Assembly: GCA_030037775.1 (NCBI GenBank)
Contig: JASHQB010000338.1
Location: 1-64,000, forward strand
Length of the DNA: 64,000 nt
Reading direction: 5' to 3'
Origin: Candidatus Acidiferrales bacterium
Lineage (GTDB): Bacteria; Acidobacteriota; Terriglobia; Acidiferrales; UBA7541
The position numbers and the translations under genes are program-made. The notes below the pieces were generated by a model. It was not told where the DNA came from and searched no databases. It saw only the letters and a list, made by a program, of their open reading frames with translations. This document shows, one piece after another, positions 8,988 to 16,625 of the stretch (position 1 is its first letter; each line of letters starts with the position of its first letter).

Positions 8988-9725
8988 TTGCGAACCGATA
9001 GGCGAGCAACGAATGAATTGCGGCCGGTCAAGCTGACGCCGGATTTTGTCTCCACCGCGGAAGGTAGTGTCCTGATCGAGGCTGGGAAAACCCGGGTTGT
9101 GGCGACGGCTACCATCGAAGACGGCGTGCCACACTTCCTGAAGGGCCAGGATAAGGGGTGGGTGACCAGTGAATATGGCATGCTGCCACGCGCGACCGAC
9201 CGCCGAACTCCTCGGGAAGCGGCGCGCGGAAAACAATCCGGGCGCACACAGGAAATTCAGCGCCTGATTGGGCGCGCCTTGCGCGCGGTGACCGACCTGG
9301 AAGCACTTGGCGAACGCACCGTGTGGATCGATTGCGACGTCATCGAAGCCGATGGCGGTACGCGCACCGCGTCGATCTCCGGCGCGTTTGTGGCGCTCGC
9401 TCTGGCGTTCGAACGCATGAAGGCCGTCGGGATTTTGCCGAAGATTCCACTCGTTGATTCCGTAGCGGCGGTGAGCGTCGGGATTGTGAAGGACGAATTG
9501 CTGCTTGACCTGGCCTACGAAGAGGATTCCCAGGCGCAGGTGGACATGAACGTCGTCATGACCGGCACAGGGCAGTTGGTCGAGGTGCAAGCCACGGCCG
9601 AGGGGCGCCCATTCTCTTCCGACGAAATGCAGCAGCTTCTTCGGTTGGCCGCCGTCGGCATCCGCCAATTAACCGAAGTTCAGCAAGAACTGTTGCATCT
9701 GAATTTTCGCGCCCATGCGCGTTAA
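8988..9725 (+). CDS. rph: ribonuclease PH
   Basis: This 245-residue phosphorolytic 3'-5' exoribonuclease trims tRNA 3' ends using phosphate. Family signatures are clear: [38 protein letters not shown], the phosphate-binding region [29 protein letters not shown], and [23 protein letters not shown]. It starts with TTG, preceded by GGCGGGGG; no in-frame ATG lies early enough to keep the conserved N-terminus. It overlaps rdgB by 11 bases, the usual rph-rdgB arrangement, so the two are co-translated. Length is normal for the family. Confidence 0.97.
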   Translation: MRTDRRATNELRPVKLTPDFVSTAEGSVLIEAGKTRVVATATIEDGVPHFLKGQDKGWVTSEYGMLPRATDRRTPREAARGKQSGRTQEIQRLIGRALRAVTDLEALGERTVWIDCDVIEADGGTRTASISGAFVALALAFERMKAVGILPKIPLVDSVAAVSVGIVKDELLLDLAYEEDSQAQVDMNVVMTGTGQLVEVQATAEGRPFSSDEMQQLLRLAAVGIRQLTEVQQELLHLNFRAHAR

Positions 9726-10335
9726 GCTGCTGCTGGCTTCCTCAAACCAAGGCAAGCTTCGCGAGTATCGTTCCCTCGCTGTCGGACGACCCGAGATCGC
9801 CATCGACCTCCTGCCCGGTTTCGGCGAATACCCCTTGTTCTCCGAGGATGCTCCAACATTTGCCGAGAATGCCGCGGGGAAGGCCTTCCATTACAGCCGA
9901 TTCGCGGATGAAATTGTTTTTGCCGACGATTCCGGACTCGTAGTCGCATCGCTCAATGGCGCGCCCGGCGTGCGTTCCGCGCGATACGCAGGCGAGAAGG
10001 CCAGCGACAAAGAGCGCAACGCGAAATTGCTCGCCGAGATGCACGGAAAGTCTGACGGCTCAAGAGACGCGAAGTTCGTGTGCGTCATCGCCGCCGCAAA
10101 ACAAGGAAAGATGCTGGCCGTGGTGTCGGATTCCGTCGAGGGCGCGATCGCGAACGAGCCTCGCGGCGCGAACGGATTCGGATACGACCCGCTTTTTTAT
10201 TTCGCGCCCCTCCAGAGAACGTTTGGCGAGCTGAACGAGACCGAAAAAAATCAGCTGAGTCATCGGGGAAAAGCGTTTCGGCGTCTGCATGACGCCCTAA
10301 CTTCCATCAAAACGGCCAGCCCAAGCCGGACTTGA
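9715..10335 (+). CDS. rdgB: RdgB/HAM1 non-canonical purine NTP pyrophosphatase
   Basis: This 206-residue house-cleaning enzyme hydrolyses dITP, ITP and XTP to the monophosphates and keeps deaminated purines out of DNA and RNA. The motifs are [14 protein letters not shown] (N-terminal phosphate loop), [25 protein letters not shown], and GFGYDPLFY near the end, followed by [14 protein letters not shown]. It overlaps the end of rph by 11 bases and is the last gene of the amidase-GerMN-rph-rdgB cluster. Confidence 0.97.
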   Translation: MRVKLLLASSNQGKLREYRSLAVGRPEIAIDLLPGFGEYPLFSEDAPTFAENAAGKAFHYSRFADEIVFADDSGLVVASLNGAPGVRSARYAGEKASDKERNAKLLAEMHGKSDGSRDAKFVCVIAAAKQGKMLAVVSDSVEGAIANEPRGANGFGYDPLFYFAPLQRTFGELNETEKNQLSHRGKAFRRLHDALTSIKTASPSRT

Positions 10336-10451
10336 AACCCTCCTAGGGTCAAAGCTGTAGAATCCGCAAGACCGCCAGCTGAATCTAAGTTTAGGTTGTC
10401 GGACCCGTATGCCAAGGGGTAAAAGGGTCTGTCCCACCCCGAGGAGTTTCC

Positions 10452-11780
10452 ATGGCTACAGCGAAAATGGCCCCGGAGTCTCTTCAGCCGCTTTTGGATC
10501 GGCTGGACGACGCACGGAAACGAACCGACGCTCTCTTCGCATTGATTCGTTCCGAGACGCTCTACGAGCGGCCCATACCGGAGCGTCACAGGCTAATCTT
10601 TTACTTGGGCCATTTGGAAGCGTTCGACTGGAATTTGATCGCGCGCGACGCTCTGCACTCTCCGAGCTTTGACGCGGAGTACGACAAGCTCTTCGCCTTC
10701 GGCATTGATCCCGTAGATGGCCAGCTTCCGCATGACGTGCCGAGCGACTGGCCGCGAATCGAGCAGATTCGCGCCTATAACCAAAATCTGCGCGAACGAA
10801 TCGACAACGCCCTGCAAGCGCCGCCGAGCAAACTGCCGGAGACCGTCGCCGATGGAACCCTCCTCCACGTCGCGATTGAACACCGCTTGATGCATGCAGA
10901 AACACTAGCGTACTTGATGCACGGGCTGCCTCACGACCAGAAGAGCGCTCCCACAAATTACGAAACGGCTGTACAAAGCAAAGCACCATTCACGGCGGAG
11001 AGAACAGCGATTCCCGCTGGCACAGCGACGCTCGGCATGCAGCGCGAGAGCCGCCACTTCGGCTGGGACAATGAATTCGAAGAAAATCAGGTGACGGTGC
11101 CGAAGTTTCGCATCGGCGCGTATCCGGTGACCAATGGCGAGTTCGTGGAGTTCTTGCAGGCCGGCGGGTACGAGAACGAGCGACTATGGTCTGCCGAAGA
11201 CTGGGCGTGGAAGAATTCCGCAAAAATTTCCCACCCACACTTTTGGGAACAGAATGGTCGGGGCTGGAGCTATCGCGGCATGTTCGCAAACGTCCCGCTG
11301 CCACTGGATTGGCCGTCCTACGTGAGCCACGCCGAAGCATCGACCTACGCGCGCTGGAGAAATGGAGCGCTGCCCACCGAAGCGCAGTGGCACCGCGCTG
11401 CGTTCGGCACGCCCGCGGAAATCGAATGCGCGTACCCGTGGGGCGACGTTGCGCCCAGTGCGGAGCGCGGCAATTTCGACTTTGCCCGATGGGATCCCGC
11501 GCCCGTGAATGCTTACCCCGCCGGACAAAGCGCTTTCGGTGTGCACGACCTGCTGGGCAACGGCTGGGAGTGGACTTCCACTCGTTTTGCCCCTTTTCCC
11601 GGATTTGCAGCCTTTCCGTTCTATCCGGGCTACTCCGCGAATTTTTTCGACGGAAAGCACTTCGTGATGAAGGGCGGTTCGCTAAGCACCGCCGCGTGCA
11701 TGCTGCGGCGCTCGTTTCGAAACTGGTTCCAGCCTCATTATCCCTATGTCTACGCAAAATTCCGCATGGTGGAGGAATAA
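10452..11780 (+). CDS. egtB: EgtB-type non-heme iron sulfoxide synthase (ergothioneine synthesis)
   Basis: This 442-residue enzyme has the two EgtB domains: an N-terminal DinB_2-like helical domain and a C-terminal FGE-sulfatase/C-type-lectin fold. The iron-binding HX3HXE motif is H144-RLM-H148-A-E150 with an upstream His in LGHLEAFDWN (H54). The FGE part shows ALPTEAQWHRAAFG and GNGWEWTSTRFAPF. EgtB joins hercynine (trimethylhistidine) to a thiol donor with O2. The donor, gamma-Glu-Cys or cysteine, cannot be read from the sequence. GAGGAG precedes the ATG. The next gene, egtD, starts four bases after the stop, so they form one operon. Confidence 0.93.
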   Translation: MATAKMAPESLQPLLDRLDDARKRTDALFALIRSETLYERPIPERHRLIFYLGHLEAFDWNLIARDALHSPSFDAEYDKLFAFGIDPVDGQLPHDVPSDWPRIEQIRAYNQNLRERIDNALQAPPSKLPETVADGTLLHVAIEHRLMHAETLAYLMHGLPHDQKSAPTNYETAVQSKAPFTAERTAIPAGTATLGMQRESRHFGWDNEFEENQVTVPKFRIGAYPVTNGEFVEFLQAGGYENERLWSAEDWAWKNSAKISHPHFWEQNGRGWSYRGMFANVPLPLDWPSYVSHAEASTYARWRNGALPTEAQWHRAAFGTPAEIECAYPWGDVAPSAERGNFDFARWDPAPVNAYPAGQSAFGVHDLLGNGWEWTSTRFAPFPGFAAFPFYPGYSANFFDGKHFVMKGGSLSTAACMLRRSFRNWFQPHYPYVYAKFRMVEE

Positions 11781-11784
11781 TCCA

Positions 11785-12771
11785 ATGGCCAGTCCTGCAA
11801 GGCTCTACACGCATGGAGTCTCGGCCAGCGCCCGCGCTGATTTTGCCGAGGACGTTCGCGCCGGCCTGACGAAACATCCCCAGAAAGAACTGCCTTCGAA
11901 ATATTTGTACGATGAAGTGGGCTCGGCACTGTTCGAAGTGATCACCCTTTTGCCGGAATACGGTCTCTCGCGAGCGGGAGCGCGCCTGCTGAAACGGCAC
12001 GCCGAGGAAATCATCGACCGCTTGCCTTCCCCCGTCGCCGTGGCCGAATTGGGCTCGGGAAGCGGCGCGAAAACCCGCTGGATTCTCGAAGCCCTCTCAC
12101 GACGTCAGCCCGTCACTTACTATCCCATCGACATTTCGCGTACGGCGCTTTCGCGCTGTTGGCAAGAACTGGGGCGCATCGACTCGGTGAGCATCGTCGG
12201 CTTCGAGCGCGCGTATCTGGATGGGCTGCTCAACGTGGCCTCGCGCCGCAAACCCGGCGAACGGCTCTTGGTGCTTTTCCTCGGTAGCACCATCGGGAAT
12301 TTCGACCGGGCCGCGGCCGCAAAATTCCTGTGCGAAGTGCGCCGTATTCTGCATCCCGGGGACGCGTTGCTGCTCGCCACCGACCTCGAGAAATCCGTGA
12401 GCGATTTACTGCTCGCTTACGACGATCCCGCTGGGGTTACGGCGGCATTCAATCTCAACTTGCTGGCCCGGATCAATCGTGAGCTCGACGCCGATTTCGA
12501 CCTCTCCTCCTTCCAGCACGAGGCTCGCTACAACCCCGAGCACCGCCGCGTCGAAATGCATCTGCGCTCCGTGCGGCGCCAAACGGCGCACATCCCTGGC
12601 ACTTCGCAGGACGTCACTCTTGCGAGCGGTGAAACTATCTGGACCGAAAGTTCTCACAAATATCGCTGCGAAGAAGCAGCGCGAATGGGAGCAACTGCCG
12701 GATTTCGCTGCGAAGCTCAATGGGTAGACGCAGAATGGCCCTTTGCCCAAAGCCTGTTTCTGGCCGAATGA
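11785..12771 (+). CDS. egtD: L-histidine N(alpha)-methyltransferase EgtD
   Basis: This 328-residue enzyme makes hercynine from histidine with three SAM molecules, the step before EgtB. Conserved regions are KYLYDEVGSALFEVITLLPEYGLSRAG, the SAM-binding ELGSGSGAKTRWIL (about 88-100) and LVLFLGSTIGNFDR. I use ATG 11785, four bases after the egtB stop with GGAGG in the egtB end; the track start at 11746 overlaps egtB. No egtA or egtC is nearby, so either cysteine is the sulfur donor or those functions lie elsewhere. A hairpin follows, but its T-tract faces the opposite strand. Confidence 0.95.
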   Translation: MASPARLYTHGVSASARADFAEDVRAGLTKHPQKELPSKYLYDEVGSALFEVITLLPEYGLSRAGARLLKRHAEEIIDRLPSPVAVAELGSGSGAKTRWILEALSRRQPVTYYPIDISRTALSRCWQELGRIDSVSIVGFERAYLDGLLNVASRRKPGERLLVLFLGSTIGNFDRAAAAKFLCEVRRILHPGDALLLATDLEKSVSDLLLAYDDPAGVTAAFNLNLLARINRELDADFDLSSFQHEARYNPEHRRVEMHLRSVRRQTAHIPGTSQDVTLASGETIWTESSHKYRCEEAARMGATAGFRCEAQWVDAEWPFAQSLFLAE

Positions 12772-12784
12772 TCTCGCGAGTCGC

Positions 12785-12825
12785 AAAAAAAGAAACCCGG
12801 GCTTGCTGGGGTGAACAAGCCCGGG
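12785..12825 (-). terminator. Rho-independent terminator for the small-protein operon
   Basis: Read on the minus strand, CCCGGGCTTG-N10-CAAGCCCGGG forms a perfect 10-bp stem followed by TTTCTTTTTTT. It lies just after the stop of the 60-residue membrane protein gene. The stem could also act on egtD transcripts from the other side, but the plus-strand T-tract is absent. Confidence 0.9.
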
Positions 12826-12878
12826 ATTGGGGGCACTGAGGTTGGGCCGGAAGATCGTTTTCTAAGCGCGCGCCGTAA

Positions 12879-13061
12879 TCACCAGTTCATCGAACGCACC
12901 CACATCATCAATCGAAAAGCTTCTCGGTAAAGAAAGATCGTCACGATTCCCAAGAATCCTGCAAGCCAGGGCCAGGCGCCTTCAGCGATGCCGTGCGGAG
13001 CAGCTTCCGTGACCGCCGGTCTTATCGACCGTAAATCCCGCATTTTGGCGAAATCGCTCAT
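12879..13061 (-). CDS. 60-residue membrane protein of unknown function
   Basis: This tiny ORF encodes a soluble N-terminal part (MSDFAKMRDLRSIRPAVTEAAPHG) and one hydrophobic helix (AWPWLAGFLGIVTIFLYREAF). I believe it is real although it is only the end of a longer track ORF: the ATG at 13061 has AAGGAAGAG at ideal distance, it follows the upstream small gene by 14 bases, and a strong terminator comes after it. I recognise no family. The Ala/Trp/Gly-rich helix suggests an inner-membrane peptide, perhaps a partner of the upstream small protein. Confidence 0.7.
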   Translation of the reverse strand: MSDFAKMRDLRSIRPAVTEAAPHGIAEGAWPWLAGFLGIVTIFLYREAFRLMMWVRSMNW

Positions 13062-13075
13062 CACTCTTCCTTGAA

Positions 13076-13282
13076 CTATTGCACCATCATGAGCGGTGTA
13101 TCCTGCTCGATTGCCACAACCATGGACTTGAAAATGTCGACGTCCCAGTTTTCCGCGATACGAAGGCGAAGCACGTTGCTCGTTTCGCTCAGCAAACGGC
13201 CACGTACCGGCACACGAAGATTGCCGGCGACCACTCGAAGAATGACCGGCTGGCCCATCCAAACCGTGTAACTACCTTCCAT
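13076..13282 (-). CDS. 68-residue protein, probably a small beta-barrel
   Basis: This short protein (MEGSYTVWMGQPVILRVVAGNLRVPVRGRLLSETSNVLRLRIAEN...) is almost entirely alternating hydrophobic beta strands, like small SH3 or Sm-type barrels, though I cannot assign a family. The start at 13282 is supported by GGGGAGGAAGG just upstream; the longer ORF start at 13408 has no support. It is the first gene of a two-gene minus-strand operon with the 60-residue membrane protein and a terminator. Such conserved-looking micro-operons are easily missed by annotation. Confidence 0.68.
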   Translation of the reverse strand: MEGSYTVWMGQPVILRVVAGNLRVPVRGRLLSETSNVLRLRIAENWDVDIFKSMVVAIEQDTPLMMVQ

Positions 13283-13414
13283 AGCCTTCCTCCCCGTACC
13301 TGGCGTTGTCTGTGTCGCGGTTGCAAGTCTGGAGCTATGCGCCGCTCGGGCAAATGGTACGGGGGACCAATTCAGATAGGAGCAAAGTACTAACCGGAAA
13401 CGAACCACGCCTCC

Positions 13415-13434
13415 GCGGGGCGCAAGTCCCGCTT
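13415..13434 (+). repeat. short GC-rich hairpin (GCGGGG...TCCCGC)
   Basis: GCGGGG-CGCAAG-TCCCGC followed by TTTT lies between the small-protein operon and the DedA gene. A very similar hairpin (GGGCGGGGCTTCAGTCCCGCCC) lies at 47371-47392 before acs. It may be a dispersed repeat of this genome or a weak terminator. Confidence 0.45.
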
Positions 13435-13441
13435 TTCTGCT

Positions 13442-14164
13442 ATGTTAGTGGCATCTTCGGCCGGGGCGGGCTCGAAGGCCGCCGGCGCAAAAATCAGGGC
13501 ATTGCGGGTACTCATGGCTATCACTCTTTTCGGGAGTTCCTGGCAAGGGCTACTCCACAAGCTCTATAACGTTCAGAACCTGGTTCAGTCGGGCGGCTCT
13601 TTGATGGTCTGCTCGATTGTATTCGTCGAAACGGGCCTGTTTTTCGGCTTTTTTCTGCCAGGCGATTCTTTGTTGGTGACCGCAGGCGTATTTGCCGGAG
13701 CGGGCAAGGTAGGCTTAGCCTGGCTGCTATTTCCCGCGTCCCTCTGCGCCATCGCCGGGGATCAGTTGGGCTATTTTATTGGACGCAAAGCAGGCGAGAA
13801 CCTTTACCGTCGTGAAGATTCGCGATTCTTCAAGAAAAAGCATTTGTTGCGGGCGCACGAGTTTTATGAAAAGCACGGGCCAAAGGCCATTATCATCGCC
13901 CGCTTCGTTCCGATCATACGAACATTCTGCCCTCCGGTGGCTGGCGCCGCGCAAATGCGCTATTCGCGATACCTGATCTTTGACGTCGTCGGGGGATTCT
14001 TGTGGGTTTGCAGCACGGTTTTGACCGGTTATACCCTCGGCAGGAAAATCCCCAATATACAAAACGAGCTTCACCTAGTCATTGCTGTGGTGATTGTGCT
14101 GTCGCTCCTACCCGCAGGTATCGAGGCGCTGAAGGCGTTTCGGCGCAAACGGCAGTCCGCGTAG
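13442..14164 (+). CDS. DedA family membrane protein
   Basis: This protein of 240 residues (216 if the ATG at 13514 is used) has the DedA/VTT (SNARE-associated) fold: FVETGLFFGFFLPGDSLLVTAG, the amphipathic GDQLGYFIGRKAGENLY, and the conserved HGPKAIIIARFVPIIRTFCPPVAGAAQM motif. DedA proteins are inner-membrane flippases or lipid-carrier recyclers (undecaprenyl phosphate, phosphatidylethanolamine) needed for membrane homeostasis. Four to five hydrophobic segments are visible. The start is uncertain; the DedA homology only begins after 13514. It converges with the methyltransferase-like gene across a structured gap. Confidence 0.93.
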   Translation: MLVASSAGAGSKAAGAKIRALRVLMAITLFGSSWQGLLHKLYNVQNLVQSGGSLMVCSIVFVETGLFFGFFLPGDSLLVTAGVFAGAGKVGLAWLLFPASLCAIAGDQLGYFIGRKAGENLYRREDSRFFKKKHLLRAHEFYEKHGPKAIIIARFVPIIRTFCPPVAGAAQMRYSRYLIFDVVGGFLWVCSTVLTGYTLGRKIPNIQNELHLVIAVVIVLSLLPAGIEALKAFRRKRQSA

Positions 14165-14492
14165 GCAGTCATGCAGACGCCGCGCTTGGGTGCAATTACG
14201 CACAAAATGCAAACGGGGAACCTTACGGTTCCCCGTCTTGCTATTTCCTGAGGCCCGAACGGCGTCGCTTGGGCGCCTGACGGGCTCGCACCGCAAGAGC
14301 GGTGTGAATGTTTCAGGATTCTTGGCCCGGCGGATTCATACCCACGTCTCCTCCGTGTTCCAAGGCTTCCTTTCCGTCATACTCCGCCGTGTAGCCAAAC
14401 GCAAGAGGGGTTTCACTTACCAAGGGTATCCGAGGTTAGGCCTGTGGAAAACTCGGTGTTCCGTTCCACACCGATGCTGAAATTGGCGTGCG
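14165..14492. other. structured gap between convergent genes; possible small RNA
   Basis: No credible ORF is present in this 328-base gap. Several stems can be drawn: TCCTGA (14245) with TCAGGA (14313) enclosing GCCCG/CGGGC and the tetraloop hairpin CACCGC-AAGA-GCGGTG; and, on either strand, GGCGGA/TCCGCC enclosing CACG/CGTG. The end at 14213-14236 is a terminator-like hairpin. I compared it by eye with tmRNA, RNase P, SRP and 6S RNA features and found no convincing match, so no RNA family is assigned. Confidence 0.35.
14213..14236. terminator. bidirectional terminator-like hairpin
   Basis: ACGGGGAACC-TTAC-GGTTCCCCGT is a perfect 10-bp stem with a four-base loop, 49 bases after the DedA stop. 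The T-rich tracts on both sides (CTTGCTATTT on plus, TTGCATTTT on minus) are imperfect. It may end the DedA transcript, or a minus-strand transcript from the structured region. Confidence 0.65.
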
Positions 14493-15197
14493 CTAGCGGA
14501 TGAAGAGCCCTTCGCGGAGTTGGTCGCGCCCCACGAAGGTCTTGGCGGAGCGGAAACGACCAAAGAGATTCAGGATTTCGCGATTCTGGAATTTGTGGTC
14601 ATGCGTGGCAATGGGGCCGATTGGGATCGTTTCGATGGTCTGGTTGTCGACGATACGGTACCGATACGACCGCTCGGGCCTGCTGTGAAAAATCGCCAGA
14701 ACAGCTCCGCCTGGCTTCACGATGTCATACAGACGGTCCGAGATTTTAGGAAGCAGCTCACCGCCGAGATGGTCGAAAATATCCCAGAGTAGCACCGCGT
14801 TAAACGCCTCTTCCGAATATTGCAGGGAGTGATCCAAAAAGCGCTGTGCAATTTGCTCGGGCGAAAGCGGTTCGTAAAAATCGCTCTGCTCCTCGATGCG
14901 CTGTCTCTCTTCCTCCGCGATGCGAAACTCCTTCCACGAACGGACAAGGTCATCGGTGGTCACACGGAATCCGCGTTCGATGAAGAAATTCAGTGTGGCC
15001 TGGGAAACAGAACCCAGGTCCAGAAGGCGGCCGTTTTCGATGTCGCTTAGCAGCCACAGAAAGTCCTTCAATCCATTCGAAGTGCGGACGTTCGCAGAAG
15101 TATGGCTGGCGGCAACTGCGGCAGCAGGGATGGATTGGGGTTTTCGCGACGGCATTGTCGCCGTCGTGCTCAGCCGCGATTTCCCCATGAAATTCAT
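14493..15197 (-). CDS. SAM-dependent methyltransferase-like protein
   Basis: This 234-residue protein resembles a class I methyltransferase domain: RLLDLGSVSQATLNFFIERGFRVTTDDL looks like motif I, AFNAVLLWDIFDHL like motif II/post-II and DIVKPGGAVLAIFH like motif III. The glycine-rich loop is degenerate (DLGSVSQ instead of DxGxGxG), so SAM binding is not certain. The first ~40 residues are Ser/Ala-rich and probably disordered. Its ATG comes one base after the last base of the bactofilin stop region, so the two genes are translationally coupled, which suggests a role together with bactofilin. Confidence 0.72.
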   Translation of the reverse strand: MNFMGKSRLSTTATMPSRKPQSIPAAAVAASHTSANVRTSNGLKDFLWLLSDIENGRLLDLGSVSQATLNFFIERGFRVTTDDLVRSWKEFRIAEEERQRIEEQSDFYEPLSPEQIAQRFLDHSLQYSEEAFNAVLLWDIFDHLGGELLPKISDRLYDIVKPGGAVLAIFHSRPERSYRYRIVDNQTIETIPIGPIATHDHKFQNREILNLFGRFRSAKTFVGRDQLREGLFIR

Positions 15198-15200
15198 TGA

Positions 15201-15788
15201 CTAACGCCGCTGTGGCTCCAGTGCAACCGGCGAACCCGCCTCCGGCTCAACCGACGAAGCTTCCCTTGAAACCAAGCTCTGAGCGCTCCTCTTGTTCTGC
15301 CGCTCGCGGGCATCTGCCGCAGGGCCCATTTCGACGCGCCCATTGAACCGCGCACCATCCTCGATGGCGACGCGGGGCGCCTCCAAGTCTCCCACGACTT
15401 CGCACGAACTGCCAAGCACCACACGCTCGCGTCCGCGAAGATCGCCTTCCACCTGGCCACGCACGAAAATCTCGGAGGCCTCGATATCGGCCTGAATGTG
15501 CCCGGACTGACCGATCGTCAGCCGCGACTCGCCCAGCCGGATGCTTCCTTTGACGTCTCCGTCGATCACCAGGTCAGCCTTGCCCGTCAGTTCGCCCTTG
15601 ATGCAAATTCCGCGGGTCAGGATGGCTGCATTCGGGGACGCAATCGGTGCATACGAGGCTTGAGGAACGGAAGACGGTGCACTCCCGGCGCTAGACGCGG
15701 GCCTCTGCTCAGGCAGACCGTACGACGAGTCACGCATGCCAGGATTAATCGGCGAAGATGGCTTCGCTTCAGGCTGTTTCCGCCACAT
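15201..15788 (-). CDS. bactofilin (polymer-forming cytoskeletal protein)
   Basis: This 195-residue protein has a central DUF583/bactofilin domain built of right-handed beta-helix repeats: GICIKGELTGKADLVIDGDVKGSIRLGESRLTIGQSGHIQADIEASEIFVRGQVEGDLRGRERVVLGSS. Flanking Pro/Ser/Ala-rich tails are disordered, as in other bactofilins. These proteins self-assemble into filaments on the inner membrane and organise cell-wall enzymes or polar complexes. I use the ATG at 15788, preceded by GGAGG; the track start at 15893 is unsupported. The methyltransferase-like gene follows directly. Confidence 0.93.
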   Translation of the reverse strand: MWRKQPEAKPSSPINPGMRDSSYGLPEQRPASSAGSAPSSVPQASYAPIASPNAAILTRGICIKGELTGKADLVIDGDVKGSIRLGESRLTIGQSGHIQADIEASEIFVRGQVEGDLRGRERVVLGSSCEVVGDLEAPRVAIEDGARFNGRVEMGPAADARERQNKRSAQSLVSREASSVEPEAGSPVALEPQRR

Positions 15789-15911
15789 GGAAACCTCCAA
15801 CGCGGTGAGATGGTCGCAACAGCTCAAACCAACGCACAGGCGAATACTAGCAGTCCAGGGACTATAGTACAGAGGCCGGTAGATGTAAACCAAGCATAAA
15901 TCTAGGGAAGA

Positions 15912-16625
15912 TTACGCGAAAGGAACGTCCAACCTCGGGCCCACAACCAGCTCCGCCTGGGACCTTTCGTCTTGATGATGCACTTCCCAAAACGCCACAA
16001 AGATGCCCACAAACTCGTGGAGGAAAGTCTTCACGCCAACACGTGTCCTCCACCATGAATCCGGATCGTAATCGTGATCCGGCGCAGCTTCAACCAACAC
16101 GTGAATATCCGCCGGGAAAATATGCCGGCAAAGATATCGGGTGCGCCGCGTGTGATAATTAGACGTAACGATCATCACCCGTTTCCATGCGTGCTGCTCC
16201 ACGAATCCGCGAATGCCCTTCAACTCCTCCAGCGTATCGGGAGCCCCGTGTGCAAACGGAATGATCGCCGGGCGTGGAACTCCTCTAGCCTCCAAATCCC
16301 GCTGCATCAAATCCGCAATGCTTATGTAGGGGCGCAGCCATCGGCCGCTGCCGACCACCCGAGGCGCCCACCTGTCATGGTAAAGATCCGCAGCGCGCGT
16401 GGCGCGGTCGGCGGTGAAGTCATCGTCGCTCAGAATCACGATGACATCCGAGGCTGCCGGGGGATCAGGTCTCACCCAAAAGTTGCCTGCCACTCGAAGC
16501 AGCGGCGCTCGCACAAGATAAACGAGGAAAAGCAGGATGACCAAAACAACCAGCACCATGAGCTTCGTGAAAATCCCGCCGCGCTGGTCTGATCCTCGAA
16601 AGTCTGCGTCCGAGGCACCGTTCAT
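15912..16625 (-). CDS. YdcF/SanA-like (DUF218) membrane protein
   Basis: This 237-residue protein has an N-terminal membrane helix (LMVLVVLVILLFLVYLV) and a DUF218 domain: SDVIVILSDDDFTADRATRAADLYHDR, then MIVTSNYHTRRTRYLCRHIF, a core family motif. Relatives (SanA, YdcF, ElyC) act in envelope biogenesis, probably on a polyprenyl carrier or peptidoglycan precursor; the exact reaction is not established. Its start overlaps the galT stop by four bases (ATGA), so it is co-translated with galT. Confidence 0.88.
   Translation of the reverse strand: MNGASDADFRGSDQRGGIFTKLMVLVVLVILLFLVYLVRAPLLRVAGNFWVRPDPPAASDVIVILSDDDFTADRATRAADLYHDRWAPRVVGSGRWLRPYISIADLMQRDLEARGVPRPAIIPFAHGAPDTLEELKGIRGFVEQHAWKRVMIVTSNYHTRRTRYLCRHIFPADIHVLVEAAPDHDYDPDSWWRTRVGVKTFLHEFVGIFVAFWEVHHQDERSQAELVVGPRLDVPFA

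Noticed and set aside
14237-14480. 6S RNA, tmRNA or SRP RNA in the dedA-methyltransferase gap
   Set aside because: Short resemblances (ACATTCAC, GGAAAGGAAGC) occur, but the diagnostic motifs and closing stems are missing.
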